Under the pieces are notes generated by a model. That model did not search any database. It saw only the letters and a program-made list of their open reading frames with translations, and had not been told where the DNA came from. A DNA stretch of 64,000 nucleotides from MED-G105 sp965263305 (GTDB lineage Bacteria > Pseudomonadota > Alphaproteobacteria > Caulobacterales > Parvularculaceae), in the NCBI GenBank assembly GCA_965263305.1, contig OZ253666.1:434001-498000 (forward strand). The letters run 5' to 3'. This document shows, piece after piece, positions 42,152 to 50,785 of this stretch; the first letter of the stretch is position 1; each line of letters begins with the position of its first letter. The position numbers and the translations under genes are program-made.

Positions 42152-44682
42152 GACCGCTTCCCCCACGTCGGGAAAAGAACGCGGGGCGTCACGGCGCGCT
42201 GAGGGAGAGCGCCTGAGACAAGAGAGAAAAGGAATAATCCCATGGCGATCCACAAAAGACCGCGCGTTATCTTAACGTCCGACAACAGAGCGCCTTGGGG
42301 CAGCGCGATGCCGGACTTTGCCTGGACGGGCGCCGCGGCGCTCTCCGACGATGGATCCTGCTCTTCGAATGCAAGGTCGGCAAACGCGCGTTCATCTCCC
42401 ATCTGCGGCGATAGACTCGCCTTCCGCTCGCGGCGCGGAATCGCCTGACCATTGGTCTCCGGGAACACCGCGTCAAACTCCCATCCCGCCGGAAGGGAAA
42501 GGGGAACATTCTTGCTGTCCAGTTGCACATTCGCGGGACGAACCGTCTCAGGCGTCGGTTGCTGATCAACCGCCACCAAGCTTGTCAGACGGCTAATGAG
42601 GTGATGATCAAGCGCGGTTTGTAGCATTACCGGCTCGATGTCGGTGCGCGCCGCGCCCCTGGCGATTTCCAACTCAAGAGCCGCAATCTTACGCCGTGCC
42701 CAGAGTTTTGATGCGCCATTCCGCCGGGTCGCCTGGGCGAGAGGCAATTTCGCCTGCCAGGGCTGTTCGCCGATCAGCCCAGTGATCGTTGCGACGCCAT
42801 TGCCAGGGGCGCCTGCGAGTTTCGCCGTGACCACCACTGGCTCTCCCCGGTAAACATCCGGCAGACGCGTCGGCCATGCATCGATGACGAGCCCCGATGG
42901 CCATTCTATCGCAAGATCGGTAACAAGCGGCGTTTCAAGTTTTTCAAACAACACCCCCATACGCGCCTTTACCTCGCTTAGGTCGCCAATATGGGTGAAT
43001 GTTCCGCGCCCAAGTTCCGCCGCGCGAGACATGAAAAAACTATTGGGCGCTGAACCAATGCCGACCGTAAAAACCCGCGCGGCGCCCAACCCTTGGGCGA
43101 TGGCGGCGAATAATTGGTCTTCGTTGCCAATGGCGCCATCGGTTAAAAACACCACCTGGCGAACGCGCCCGTCATTTAATCCGCCCATGGAGAGCGCCGC
43201 GTTTAGCGCCGGCAGCATATTGGTGCCGCCGCCAGCCTCAAGCCGATCCAAGTAACTAAGGGCGACCGCGACCGTATGAGGATGGGCCTGGCGGGCGGCC
43301 GGGAACAATTGCTCCATAGACGAATTAAATTGGACAATATTGAATGAGTCCGTCGGCTTTAAGCGTTCCAACGCCAGTTTCAGGCTCTCCTTGGCTTGGC
43401 GAATAGACGCCCCTCCCATGGACCCGGATGTATCGAGAACAAAGATCGCTTCTCTTTTTGACGGCGGCGCCGCGCTATCGACGGTCGGGGGCGTGACCAT
43501 GGCGATGTAATACTCTTCCGCTCCAACGGATTCGACGAACAGCCCAGCGCTTGCAGCGGCGACGTCAGAGGGGCGCCAACGTAGTTCGAAGTCCCGGTCC
43601 GCCGGCACAGCCTCATCGACGAGGCGCAGTCGCGCTTTTCGGTCGCCGTTCTGGTCAATGACAATTTGATGATAGGATGAGGATATATCGGCTAGTGGGA
43701 ACCCCGCGTCTAAATCCACGCTTAACGTCACCGGATTAATCGGCCCTTCAGCCTCCGCGCTCGCTTCCGGTGTAAGATAGGGTGTTGTGAAGATGTTGTT
43801 ATCGGCGGTCGCATCAATTCGCCCCCACCCATCACCGCCGTTAAAAACAACGTTCTGAACAAGCGGCGCCGGGGTGTAGCGCGGCGCAACCACCATGGGA
43901 AAGCGCAAGGAAAAATCATCACCGTCAACGCGCACCGCTTCCTGGTATTCTATCTGCACCACGACAGTTTCATAAGGGCCGATATTGGCGACCGCATTGG
44001 TAAAAACGTTGGCGCGCTGTTGTTCCAACAAGCTCGCTTTTTTGCCTGCGGCCTTCGCGGCGTTGTAAATCGCTTTTGCTTTTTTCTTTTCCTCGATCTC
44101 ACCTTCAATAAAGCGATCACCAATCTGTAATCGGAGCGTATCAACCGCCGACATATCCGGCAGGGGAAACGCGTAAACCCCTTCCACCCATCCGCGGGTT
44201 GGGTTTTCAAATCGTTGGGTCACGCGGGTTCGCGCAAAGGGCCCGCTGATGGTGATTTGAACGTCCGTTGCGACGCGCGGCGCCTCAAGGTACTCACCCG
44301 GTGTCGTCGTCTTTAACAACAGCGTCCCGCTTGTCGCCTCCCCCGGCGATGTCACCCGCAATTGTGCTTGCGATGCCCGTCCTTGCTCTTTCGCCCCGTA
44401 TGGCGCCTGCGCGGCTCGCTCTTGGGGGCTCAGGGCTGGCGCGGCGTCTTCCGCAAGCGTTGGCGGCGTTGCGTCTGCAGGACTAAGGCTGATCGCAAGG
44501 GCGAAGAGGCCCCCGACAATCAAGCGATCAAGGAACTGCGCAATACCATATGACCGCCAGGAATGCGCGCCAGGGTCCAAGGGCGATAGAGAAAGCGGCG
44601 GAGGGACAACTCTCGGGCGATGTCGGGAAAAAGAACAAAACGAGCGGAATAGTGTTGGCCTGACGGTCACGGAAGCGGGCAT
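42148..44682 (-). CDS. VIT/VWA sortase target protein (marine proteobacterial type)
   Basis: 844 aa. N-terminal membrane/signal segment (FLDRLIVGGLFALAISL), a VIT domain (about 100-240), a VWA domain with a complete MIDAS start DTSGSMG at 417-423, and a C-terminal sorting region: LPQGA (794-798), a hydrophobic helix (about 808-826) and basic residues to the end. The family is normally described as carrying an LPXTG-like signal; here the fourth and fifth positions are Gly and Ala. ATG at 44682 follows GGGAGAA; an ATG at 44721 would add 13 residues. It is adhesin-like or metal-dependent protein binding, by VWA knowledge. Confidence 0.9.
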   Translation of the reverse strand: MPASVTVRPTLFRSFCSFSRHRPRVVPPPLSLSPLDPGAHSWRSYGIAQFLDRLIVGGLFALAISLSPADATPPTLAEDAAPALSPQERAAQAPYGAKEQGRASQAQLRVTSPGEATSGTLLLKTTTPGEYLEAPRVATDVQITISGPFARTRVTQRFENPTRGWVEGVYAFPLPDMSAVDTLRLQIGDRFIEGEIEEKKKAKAIYNAAKAAGKKASLLEQQRANVFTNAVANIGPYETVVVQIEYQEAVRVDGDDFSLRFPMVVAPRYTPAPLVQNVVFNGGDGWGRIDATADNNIFTTPYLTPEASAEAEGPINPVTLSVDLDAGFPLADISSSYHQIVIDQNGDRKARLRLVDEAVPADRDFELRWRPSDVAAASAGLFVESVGAEEYYIAMVTPPTVDSAAPPSKREAIFVLDTSGSMGGASIRQAKESLKLALERLKPTDSFNIVQFNSSMEQLFPAARQAHPHTVAVALSYLDRLEAGGGTNMLPALNAALSMGGLNDGRVRQVVFLTDGAIGNEDQLFAAIAQGLGAARVFTVGIGSAPNSFFMSRAAELGRGTFTHIGDLSEVKARMGVLFEKLETPLVTDLAIEWPSGLVIDAWPTRLPDVYRGEPVVVTAKLAGAPGNGVATITGLIGEQPWQAKLPLAQATRRNGASKLWARRKIAALELEIARGAARTDIEPVMLQTALDHHLISRLTSLVAVDQQPTPETVRPANVQLDSKNVPLSLPAGWEFDAVFPETNGQAIPRRERKASLSPQMGDERAFADLAFEEQDPSSESAAAPVQAKSGIALPQGALLSDVKITRGLLWIAMGLFLFSLVSGALPQRAVTPRVLFPTWGKRS

Positions 44683-44982
44683 GCAGTATTCTCCCAAAGC
44701 AACAATTGGATGAACCGACATATCCCGCCGAAAAGAGGAGAAAATCGCGCAAGCACGAGGTAAGGTTTGGAAGATTTTACGCCCGACCTCGGGCGGCCTT
44801 GTCTATTTCAGCCATAGTCAGGGAAATAATGGACAAAGCGCCACAATATCATCGGATTTTGACTTAGGTCCTTCTCCTCCAATCCATATCATGGTCGACG
44901 TCAGCAACGAGCATGCTTATAAGGTCGAAAATTTCACGTTGCACCGCGGCCCCACCGCTTGTCGCCTTACAGGAGTCCCCCC
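44683..44982. other. Divergent region between the sortase target and the 26-aa peptide gene
   Basis: 300 bases. CGCCCGA-CC-TCGGGCG (44780-44795) is a perfect 7-bp inverted repeat about 100 bases before the sortase-target start, a possible operator. TTGACT at 44858-44863 could be a -35 box for the peptide gene, but no good -10 follows. The AGGAG of the peptide gene is at its right end. Confidence 0.45.
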
Positions 44983-45063
44983 ATGTCGACCTTAGCGCCG
45001 ATTATCATTTTTATCGCCGTCTTCGCCGCCCTCAATTTTCTTGAGAAAGGCAGCATAGACTAA
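44983..45063 (+). CDS. 26-residue membrane peptide
   Basis: Short frame, too small for standard gene calling: ATG at 44983, TAA at 45061-45063, with AGGAG 8 bases upstream of the ATG. The peptide is a membrane helix (PIIIFIAVFAALNFLE) with a polar N-cap and a charged C-terminus ending in Asp. It lies 66 bases before the Ca2+/Na+ antiporter start, on the same strand. The ribosome site, composition and context support a real gene; no proteomic evidence is available here. The membrane helix could make it a small regulatory subunit, but this is inference. Confidence 0.6.
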   Translation: MSTLAPIIIFIAVFAALNFLEKGSID

Positions 45064-45129
45064 CGATCAAGAAGATAGCGGTTTCAAAAGAAACCGGCTG
45101 TTCCGGGCGGGCGATCACAAGGGGCGTAT

Positions 45130-46092
45130 ATGGAAATCGGCGGCAATATCGCACTAGTCATTGTCGGACTTGCTATTTTGTTGATTGCAGGAGACTTGCT
45201 GGTGCGCGGGGCCGTTGGCCTGGCCATGGCGCTCAGGGTGCCAGCGTTGCTCGTCTCGTTGACGATTGTCGCCTTTGGCACCTCGGCGCCGGAAATGGTT
45301 GTCTCCATTAACGCGGTTTTATCGGGGTCAGCAGGGATCGCCCTCGGCAATATTGTTGGATCGAATATCGCCAACATTCTATTGGTGCTCGGCGCGCCAG
45401 CATTGATTTATCCAATGTCCGCCAATGTGACCGGCTTGCGCCGCCACGCCGTTGTGATGCTCGCCGCCACCGCTTTATTCGCTGGCATCGCATATACCTA
45501 CGGCGCGATTGACCTTACGACCGGCGCCATTTTATTTTTCGGAATTGTCGCTTACCTGTTGTATATGGGCTTTGAAGCCATGCGCGGCGCTGATGATCCG
45601 ACAAGGGATGATGTCGCGGAGTATGTGAACGACAAGGGGTTGTCGCCGCAGATATTCATGTTTCTGATTGCGGGCCTCATCGGCTTACCGTTGGGGGCAC
45701 ATCTACTTGTCTCGAACGGGGCCCAATTAGCCTCTCGGCTTGGGGTTGGCGAAGAATTCATCGGTCTTACCATTGTCGCCTTTGGCACCTCGCTGCCGGA
45801 GCTTGCGACCGTCATGGCCGCAGCGCTGCAAAAGAAGTCCGATGTCGCATTCGGTAATATCATCGGATCGAATATCTTTAACCTTCTCGCCGTTGGCGGC
45901 GCCGCCGGGTTGACGGGCACGGCCGTTTTCGAGCGATCATCCCTGCAAATCGACCTGCCGGTCATGATTGCGGCTGCCCTCATTGCAGGGTTTTTCGTAT
46001 TTACACGGCGTAATGTGGGTTGGTTAAGCGGCCTGTTGATGACAGCCGGCTATATCGGCTTCATTGGCTTTGCGGTCGCAAAAGCGTTTTAG
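45130..46092 (+). CDS. Calcium/sodium antiporter (CaCA family, YrbG-like)
   Basis: 320 aa with about ten membrane helices and the two inverted alpha repeats that form the ion path: FGTSAPEMVVS followed by GNIVGSNIANI, and FGTSLPELATV followed by GNIIGSNIFNL. The acidic residues (Glu in SAPE and LPE) are conserved. Exports Ca2+ in exchange for Na+. RBS AAGGGG precedes the ATG. Follows the 26-aa peptide; the reductase starts 4 bases after its stop, so all may be one transcript. Confidence 0.93.
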   Translation: MEIGGNIALVIVGLAILLIAGDLLVRGAVGLAMALRVPALLVSLTIVAFGTSAPEMVVSINAVLSGSAGIALGNIVGSNIANILLVLGAPALIYPMSANVTGLRRHAVVMLAATALFAGIAYTYGAIDLTTGAILFFGIVAYLLYMGFEAMRGADDPTRDDVAEYVNDKGLSPQIFMFLIAGLIGLPLGAHLLVSNGAQLASRLGVGEEFIGLTIVAFGTSLPELATVMAAALQKKSDVAFGNIIGSNIFNLLAVGGAAGLTGTAVFERSSLQIDLPVMIAAALIAGFFVFTRRNVGWLSGLLMTAGYIGFIGFAVAKAF

Positions 46093-46096
46093 CGCC

Positions 46097-46894
46097 ATGC
46101 CTGGGTCCTTCAAACGCGCCGCCCTTGTTACGGGTGCTGGTAAGAGACTTGGCCGAGCGATCGCCATCGCCCTTGGCCGCGATGGCTTCAATGTCGGCGT
46201 CCATTATCGAGGCTCGAAGGCTGAGGCCGAAGAAGTTGTTGATCTGGTGAAAGCCGACGGGGGTGAGGCCGCCGCGATCCAAGCCAATCTCTCCCAAGAG
46301 CAAGACGTCGCCGGCTTGATATCAAAAACCGTCTCCGAGATTGGCCCTTTAAGCCTGCTCGTCAACTCGGCCTCCAGTTTTGAAGACGATGGCGTCGGAT
46401 CAATGACGCGCGAGAGTTATGATCTGCACATGGAGACAAATTTGCGCGCGCCGTTAAAGCTCGCCCAGGATTTTGCGCAGCAAGATTTTCTGAAGCAGAC
46501 CTCCGGCAACGATAACGCCCCGGGCGTCGACGCCCTCGTGGTCAATCTCATTGATCAGCGGGTGTTAAAGCTGACGCCGCAGTTTTTGAGCTACACGCTT
46601 TCTAAAGCGGCTCTTTTCACCGTGACCAAGACATTAGCCCAGGCCCTTGGCCCCCAAGGCATCCGCGTGAATGGCATTGGGCCAGGCCCCACCATTCGCA
46701 ACGCCCGCCAAAGCGAGGCGGACTTCGCTGAACAATGCGCCGCAACAGTGTTGGGTCGGGGCGCCAAACCAGATGACATTGTCAGCGCATTGCGGTTTTT
46801 AATTGCCTCCCCTGCGGTTACCGGACAGATGATTGCCGTTGACGGCGGGCAGCACCTCACCTGGCAGACGCCAGATGTTTTGGTCGCGGAGTAA
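46097..46894 (+). CDS. FolM/PTR1-like pteridine reductase (SDR family)
   Basis: 265-aa short-chain dehydrogenase. The cofactor motif is TGAGKRLG at 12-19, the TGxxKRxG form typical of pteridine reductases with NADPH. The catalytic Tyr166-x3-Lys170 (SYTLSKAAL) is present, with Asp153 (LIDQ) in place of the usual catalytic Ser, as in PTR1/FolM. It lies directly before folB and a QueD-like gene, so pterin reduction (dihydromonapterin or dihydrofolate) is a strong inference. A true start at 46097 avoids overlap with the antiporter stop. Confidence 0.83.
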   Translation: MPGSFKRAALVTGAGKRLGRAIAIALGRDGFNVGVHYRGSKAEAEEVVDLVKADGGEAAAIQANLSQEQDVAGLISKTVSEIGPLSLLVNSASSFEDDGVGSMTRESYDLHMETNLRAPLKLAQDFAQQDFLKQTSGNDNAPGVDALVVNLIDQRVLKLTPQFLSYTLSKAALFTVTKTLAQALGPQGIRVNGIGPGPTIRNARQSEADFAEQCAATVLGRGAKPDDIVSALRFLIASPAVTGQMIAVDGGQHLTWQTPDVLVAE

Positions 46895-46907
46895 CAGCAG
46901 AGATTAG

Positions 46908-47300
46908 ATGGACCACGATACCCCCCCTGCGAGAACACGCGAAACACTGCGCAAAGTCTATGTCCGCGGCCTAGAACTGTCAGCAAGCATTGGCGCTTAC
47001 GCTTCTGAATACGACCGATTGCAGCCCATTCGCATTGATTTTGAGCTTGAGGTGGATGTGCCCACAGATCCTGCATCCGAAAAGCTAGAAGACATTGTTT
47101 GTTATGACGAAATGTCCCGGGCGGTGCGCGCCATCTTATCGGAGGGGCATATAAGACTGGTCGAGACATTGGCGGAACGTATCGCAAGTGTTGCTCTAGC
47201 CCATCCGATGGTGCGCGCCGCGACAATCCGGGTTGAGAAACTAACGGCGGTGAAGGACGCGGCCGCCTCTGGCGTCGAAATCCGGCGCGAGAAAATCTAG
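46908..47300 (+). CDS. folB: Dihydroneopterin aldolase
   Basis: 130-aa T-fold enzyme that cleaves dihydroneopterin in folate synthesis. The N-terminal KVYVRGLELSASIGAYASE holds the substrate Glu, and VEKLTAVKDAA near the end has the catalytic Lys. The first 12 residues are a non-conserved extension. It follows the FolM-like gene by 13 bases. folE and folK are not present in the window. Confidence 0.9.
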   Translation: MDHDTPPARTRETLRKVYVRGLELSASIGAYASEYDRLQPIRIDFELEVDVPTDPASEKLEDIVCYDEMSRAVRAILSEGHIRLVETLAERIASVALAHPMVRAATIRVEKLTAVKDAAASGVEIRREKI

Positions 47301-47445
47301 AGCCTCCCGCCCGGAGATTTTGCCGACCGCACACGTCGAACGCCCCACCCCATTGGATTTTACCCGTTTTGGCCCTAATAAACGCGATCTTGCGTTCATC
47401 TAAGGCCTTGCGCGGCCGATCCGGTCATTTTCACATTAATTAACC

Positions 47446-47832
47446 ATGTTCGAACAACGCTACACGTTTTCTTTCGAGGCCGCCCATGAGCTGAAATCAG
47501 CAAAACCGGCGGACCCAAATCACCCCTATGCGAGGGTGCATGGCCACTCGTTCCAGGTTACCGCCATCCTACAAGCTGCCGACCTCGTCGATGATCGGTG
47601 GGTGATGGATTTCGCGACGCTGAAATCCGTATGCGCTGATATCCAAAGCCGCCTCGATCATCAGTTTCTGAACCAATTGCCAGGGTTAGAAACACCGACG
47701 CTCGAACATATCGCAAAGTGGATTTATCAGGAAATGAAAGCCCATGCGCCCGCGCTTTATCAAATCGATGCGGCACGGCCATCCCTAAACGAAATGGTCT
47801 CTTATCGTGACGACCCAAAAAGTGCGTTTTGA
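47446..47832 (+). CDS. QueD/PTPS-like protein lacking the catalytic Cys
   Basis: 128-aa T-fold protein of the 6-carboxytetrahydropterin synthase / PTPS superfamily. Zinc ligands His14, His32 and His34 (FEAAH, VHGHSF) are intact, as is LDHQFLN. The catalytic Cys of QueD (four residues before HGH) is Tyr28, and the C-terminal KETxxxG-type stretch with its substrate Glu is replaced by ARPSLNEMVSY. It therefore cannot act as an ordinary QueD by the known mechanism. It is in a pterin gene set with folM-like and folB. Its 3' end overlaps the convergent DUF3592 gene by 31 bases. Confidence 0.8.
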   Translation: MFEQRYTFSFEAAHELKSAKPADPNHPYARVHGHSFQVTAILQAADLVDDRWVMDFATLKSVCADIQSRLDHQFLNQLPGLETPTLEHIAKWIYQEMKAHAPALYQIDAARPSLNEMVSYRDDPKSAF

Positions 47833-48455
47833 TCAGGAAATTTATGGCTTACATGCACCTGGTAGGTAGATTCTCCGCCGCCTCGTGAGGATGCCATCGG
47901 TGCGCTTTCCGGCTCGTCCGTATCAGAAACACCTTCCCCGCTTGACGCGTCAGTGTCATCGACGGAAGGCCCTGGGTTATGGTCGTCGCGATCCAATCTT
48001 GATAGCTCCGGAAAATCCATCATCATCGTACTGCGGATGAGACCGCCGACGCCTATAAAGGCGATGAGCCCCGCCCCGGCAAACCAGATGACGAAGCGCC
48101 GCCCCGAACCACCAGGCACGAGAACGCTAAGCGTGGGATCCTCGGGGGCGACGTAAACCATGACTTGATCCCCTGGTTTCGTCGGTGGCGGCGCGCCGAT
48201 GCGCCCGCGCGTTAGAAAAGCGAAACGGGCGCCTTCCAGGCCCTCTCCGTTATAAAAGTAGGCATATCGCAGGCCGCCCTTAGTGGAATTCGGCGATAGG
48301 ACAACGCCGTCGACCTGCTCCCATCGGCCGCTCGCCCGCGCATAGGCGAAATCTTTCACCGCGGCATAAGCCGCCATCGCCCCGCCGGCGGCAATCGCCG
48401 CGAACAAACAAGCCGCCCAGAAGAGTTGCACAGGACTGCGCTCATGATGGGTCAT
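47802..48455 (-). CDS. DUF3592-family membrane protein
   Basis: 217 aa from the ATG at 48455 (MTHHERSP). Two membrane helices (WAACLFAAIAAGGAMAAY, and VIWFAGAGLIAFIGVGGLI) flank a beta-rich external domain with YAYFYNGEGLEGARF and GDQVMVYVAPEDP, the DUF3592 pattern. A hydrophilic Asp/Ser-rich tail follows. A longer frame uses a TTG at 48521. Function unknown. Confidence 0.72.
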   Translation of the reverse strand: MTHHERSPVQLFWAACLFAAIAAGGAMAAYAAVKDFAYARASGRWEQVDGVVLSPNSTKGGLRYAYFYNGEGLEGARFAFLTRGRIGAPPPTKPGDQVMVYVAPEDPTLSVLVPGGSGRRFVIWFAGAGLIAFIGVGGLIRSTMMMDFPELSRLDRDDHNPGPSVDDTDASSGEGVSDTDEPESAPMASSRGGGESTYQVHVSHKFPDQNALFGSSR

Positions 48456-48644
48456 GCGCCCGATCTCACTCTCACCATACGCGTCGTTTTCTTCAACGCA
48501 TTGCCTATATTGGCCATGCAAAGACCACGCCTGACGTTATTTTAGTCAAACGATTGGCGAAGCCGCTGCTTTCATTCACATTTACGCCCCAAGGTGCGAA
48601 CCGCTTCATTTTCATCAAGCACAACATGTCTTAATGAACTAAAA

Positions 48645-50666
48645 ATGACGGCTGAAGACGACCTCACCCCTCCTTCCCATGAGTCGAGCGAAATAGCAGC
48701 GACAGAAGCTCTCACGGGCGCAGCGCTGATCGCCGATGAGGTGCGTCGATTGCCCGGTAAGCCGGGGGTCTATCGCATGTTGGGCGAAGACGGCGACGTT
48801 CTTTATGTCGGGAAAGCCAAAAACCTCAAAAATCGCGTCTCGAATTATGCAAAATCCGGCGGCCATTCGAACCGCATCATGCGCATGATCGCAGAGACCT
48901 GCGCGATGGAATTCGTCGTTACCGGCACCGAGACAGAGGCCCTCCTACTGGAAGCCAACCTGATCAAGCAGCTAAAGCCGCGCTACAATATTTTGCTGCG
49001 AGACGATAAGTCCTTCCCCTACATCTTAATCGCGACGGACCATGAGGCGCCGCAAATTCTCAAACACCGGGGCGCCCGCAAACGAAAGGGTGATTATTAC
49101 GGCCCCTTTGCGTCCGCGGGCGCGGTGAACGCCACGCTGAACACCCTGCAAAAAGCGTTTCTCCTGCGCAGTTGCAACGACAGCGTCTATGAGGCCCGCA
49201 CGCGGCCTTGTTTACTGCACCAAATCAAACGCTGCGCGGCGCCATGTGTTGATCTGATTGCCCCGGAAGACTACGGGGCGCTCATTGATCAGGCGCGGGC
49301 GTTTTTGTCGGGTGAAAATAAAACCGTACAGGAACGGTTGTCTCAGGAGATGGAGACGGCCGCCGCCGATCTAGATTTTGAACACGCCGCCGCCTTGCGG
49401 GACCGTATTCGCGCCCTCACCTATGTTCAAGGCGCACAAGACATTAACGCCGCAGGTGTGACGGAGGCGGATATTTTCGCCATCTATAGCGAAAGCGCCG
49501 CCGCCCAAGAAAACAATCAGTCTGGCGAAACGCCTGTCGGCAGCGGGACGACGGGTGGAATTGGGCATGGAAGCGGGCAGGCCTGCGTCCAAGTATTCTT
49601 CTTCCGCGCTGGGCAGAATTGGGGCAATCACGCGTTTTTCCCCAAGCATGACCGCGCTGAAACGCCTGCTGCGATTTTGTCGGCCTTTATGGCCCAGTTC
49701 TATGATGGCCGCCCGGCGCCGGGGCTCATTCTCGCCAGTGAAGAGCCGGATCAAGCGCCGTTACTCGCCGATGCGCTGACCTTGCGCGCTGGACGGAAGG
49801 TTGAGATCCGTACGCCCCATCGCGGTGAAAAGAGAGACCTCGTCGACGCCGCCCGAATGAATGCGCGAGAAGCCCTCATGCGCCGGTTGACCGAAAGCGC
49901 TTCGCAGCTGAAGAGCCTCACCCGCTTGGCTGATGTCCTCGCGTTGGATGGACCACCACAGCGCATCGAGGTCTATGACAACTCCCATATTTCGGGGACA
50001 AACGCGCTCGGCGCGATGATTGTCGCGGGGCCAGAAGGCTTCCAGAAAAATCAGTATCGAAAGTTCAACATCAAATCGACGGCGCTGGCGCCCGGCGATG
50101 ATTACGCCATGATGCGCGAGGTGTTGACCCGTCGTCTCGCGCGCCTCGTCAAAGAGGGCGAAGTCGAAAACAGGCCCGACCTTTTGATCATTGATGGCGG
50201 CAAAGGTCAGCTCTCAGCGGTGCTCGATGTCATGAAGGAAATCGGGCTCGATCCGCAAACGGATGGCCCGCGGGTTGTCGCCGTCGCTAAAGGGCGCCGG
50301 GAGACGGAAACGGGCGAAAAACGTATTGATCGCACCGCCGGCGCCATCGGCGAACAGATCGTCCTGCCGGGCAGAGACCCCTTTCTTTTGCCGCCGAACG
50401 ACCCGGCGCTATTTTATATCCAGCGGTTGCGGGACGAGGCCCACCGCTTCGCCATCGGCGCCCACCGGGCGAAACGCAAAAAAGCCATCAGCGCCAATCC
50501 CCTTGACGATATCGCGGGCGTCGGCGCCGCGCGCAAAAAAGCCCTCCTCCATCACTTTGGCTCAGCCAAAGCCGTCGCCCGCGCAAAACGCCAAGACCTA
50601 GAAGCAGTAGACGGCGTCTCCGCCGCGCTCGCCCAGCGGATTTATGACTTTTTCCATGAGGGGTGA
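48645..50666 (+). CDS. uvrC: UvrABC system protein C
   Basis: Dual-incision nuclease of nucleotide excision repair, 673 aa. GIY-YIG domain with GVY at 41-43, YVG at 54-56 and Arg64; a UVR domain (about 213-248) for UvrB; a non-conserved Gly/Ser/Thr-rich insert at about 284-311; an RNase H-like 5' incision domain with the conserved EVYDNSHI, AMIVAGP and DGGKGQL segments; and two helix-hairpin-helix motifs at the C-terminus. The start at 48645 is tentative, as an upstream GTG (48594) is also possible and neither has a strong ribosome site. Confidence 0.95.
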   Translation: MTAEDDLTPPSHESSEIAATEALTGAALIADEVRRLPGKPGVYRMLGEDGDVLYVGKAKNLKNRVSNYAKSGGHSNRIMRMIAETCAMEFVVTGTETEALLLEANLIKQLKPRYNILLRDDKSFPYILIATDHEAPQILKHRGARKRKGDYYGPFASAGAVNATLNTLQKAFLLRSCNDSVYEARTRPCLLHQIKRCAAPCVDLIAPEDYGALIDQARAFLSGENKTVQERLSQEMETAAADLDFEHAAALRDRIRALTYVQGAQDINAAGVTEADIFAIYSESAAAQENNQSGETPVGSGTTGGIGHGSGQACVQVFFFRAGQNWGNHAFFPKHDRAETPAAILSAFMAQFYDGRPAPGLILASEEPDQAPLLADALTLRAGRKVEIRTPHRGEKRDLVDAARMNAREALMRRLTESASQLKSLTRLADVLALDGPPQRIEVYDNSHISGTNALGAMIVAGPEGFQKNQYRKFNIKSTALAPGDDYAMMREVLTRRLARLVKEGEVENRPDLLIIDGGKGQLSAVLDVMKEIGLDPQTDGPRVVAVAKGRRETETGEKRIDRTAGAIGEQIVLPGRDPFLLPPNDPALFYIQRLRDEAHRFAIGAHRAKRKKAISANPLDDIAGVGAARKKALLHHFGSAKAVARAKRQDLEAVDGVSAALAQRIYDFFHEG

Positions 50667-50734
50667 GAGGCGCGGCCGTTGAGTTGTTTAGGGCTCTAGT
50701 GGCGCCCATTCTAAGTTTACCTGCTCCCCAAATA

Positions 50735-50765
50735 AAAAAGCCGGGCCCATGGGCCCGGCTTTCTA
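50735..50765. terminator. 26-bp palindromic terminator between uvrC and the TonB receptor gene
   Basis: AAAGCCGGGCCCA followed directly by its exact inverse (50737-50762) forms a very strong hairpin, preceded and followed by A/T runs. The minus strand runs into TTTTTT, so it terminates the TonB-dependent receptor gene 24 bases after its stop, and it can also end uvrC. Confidence 0.88.
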
Positions 50766-50785
50766 ATTTTGATGACTAAGCTCGA

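Noticed and set aside
47446..47832. Frameshift explaining loss of the QueD Cys
   Set aside because: The frame is uninterrupted, the His ligands and flanks align, and the Cys position is plainly Tyr.
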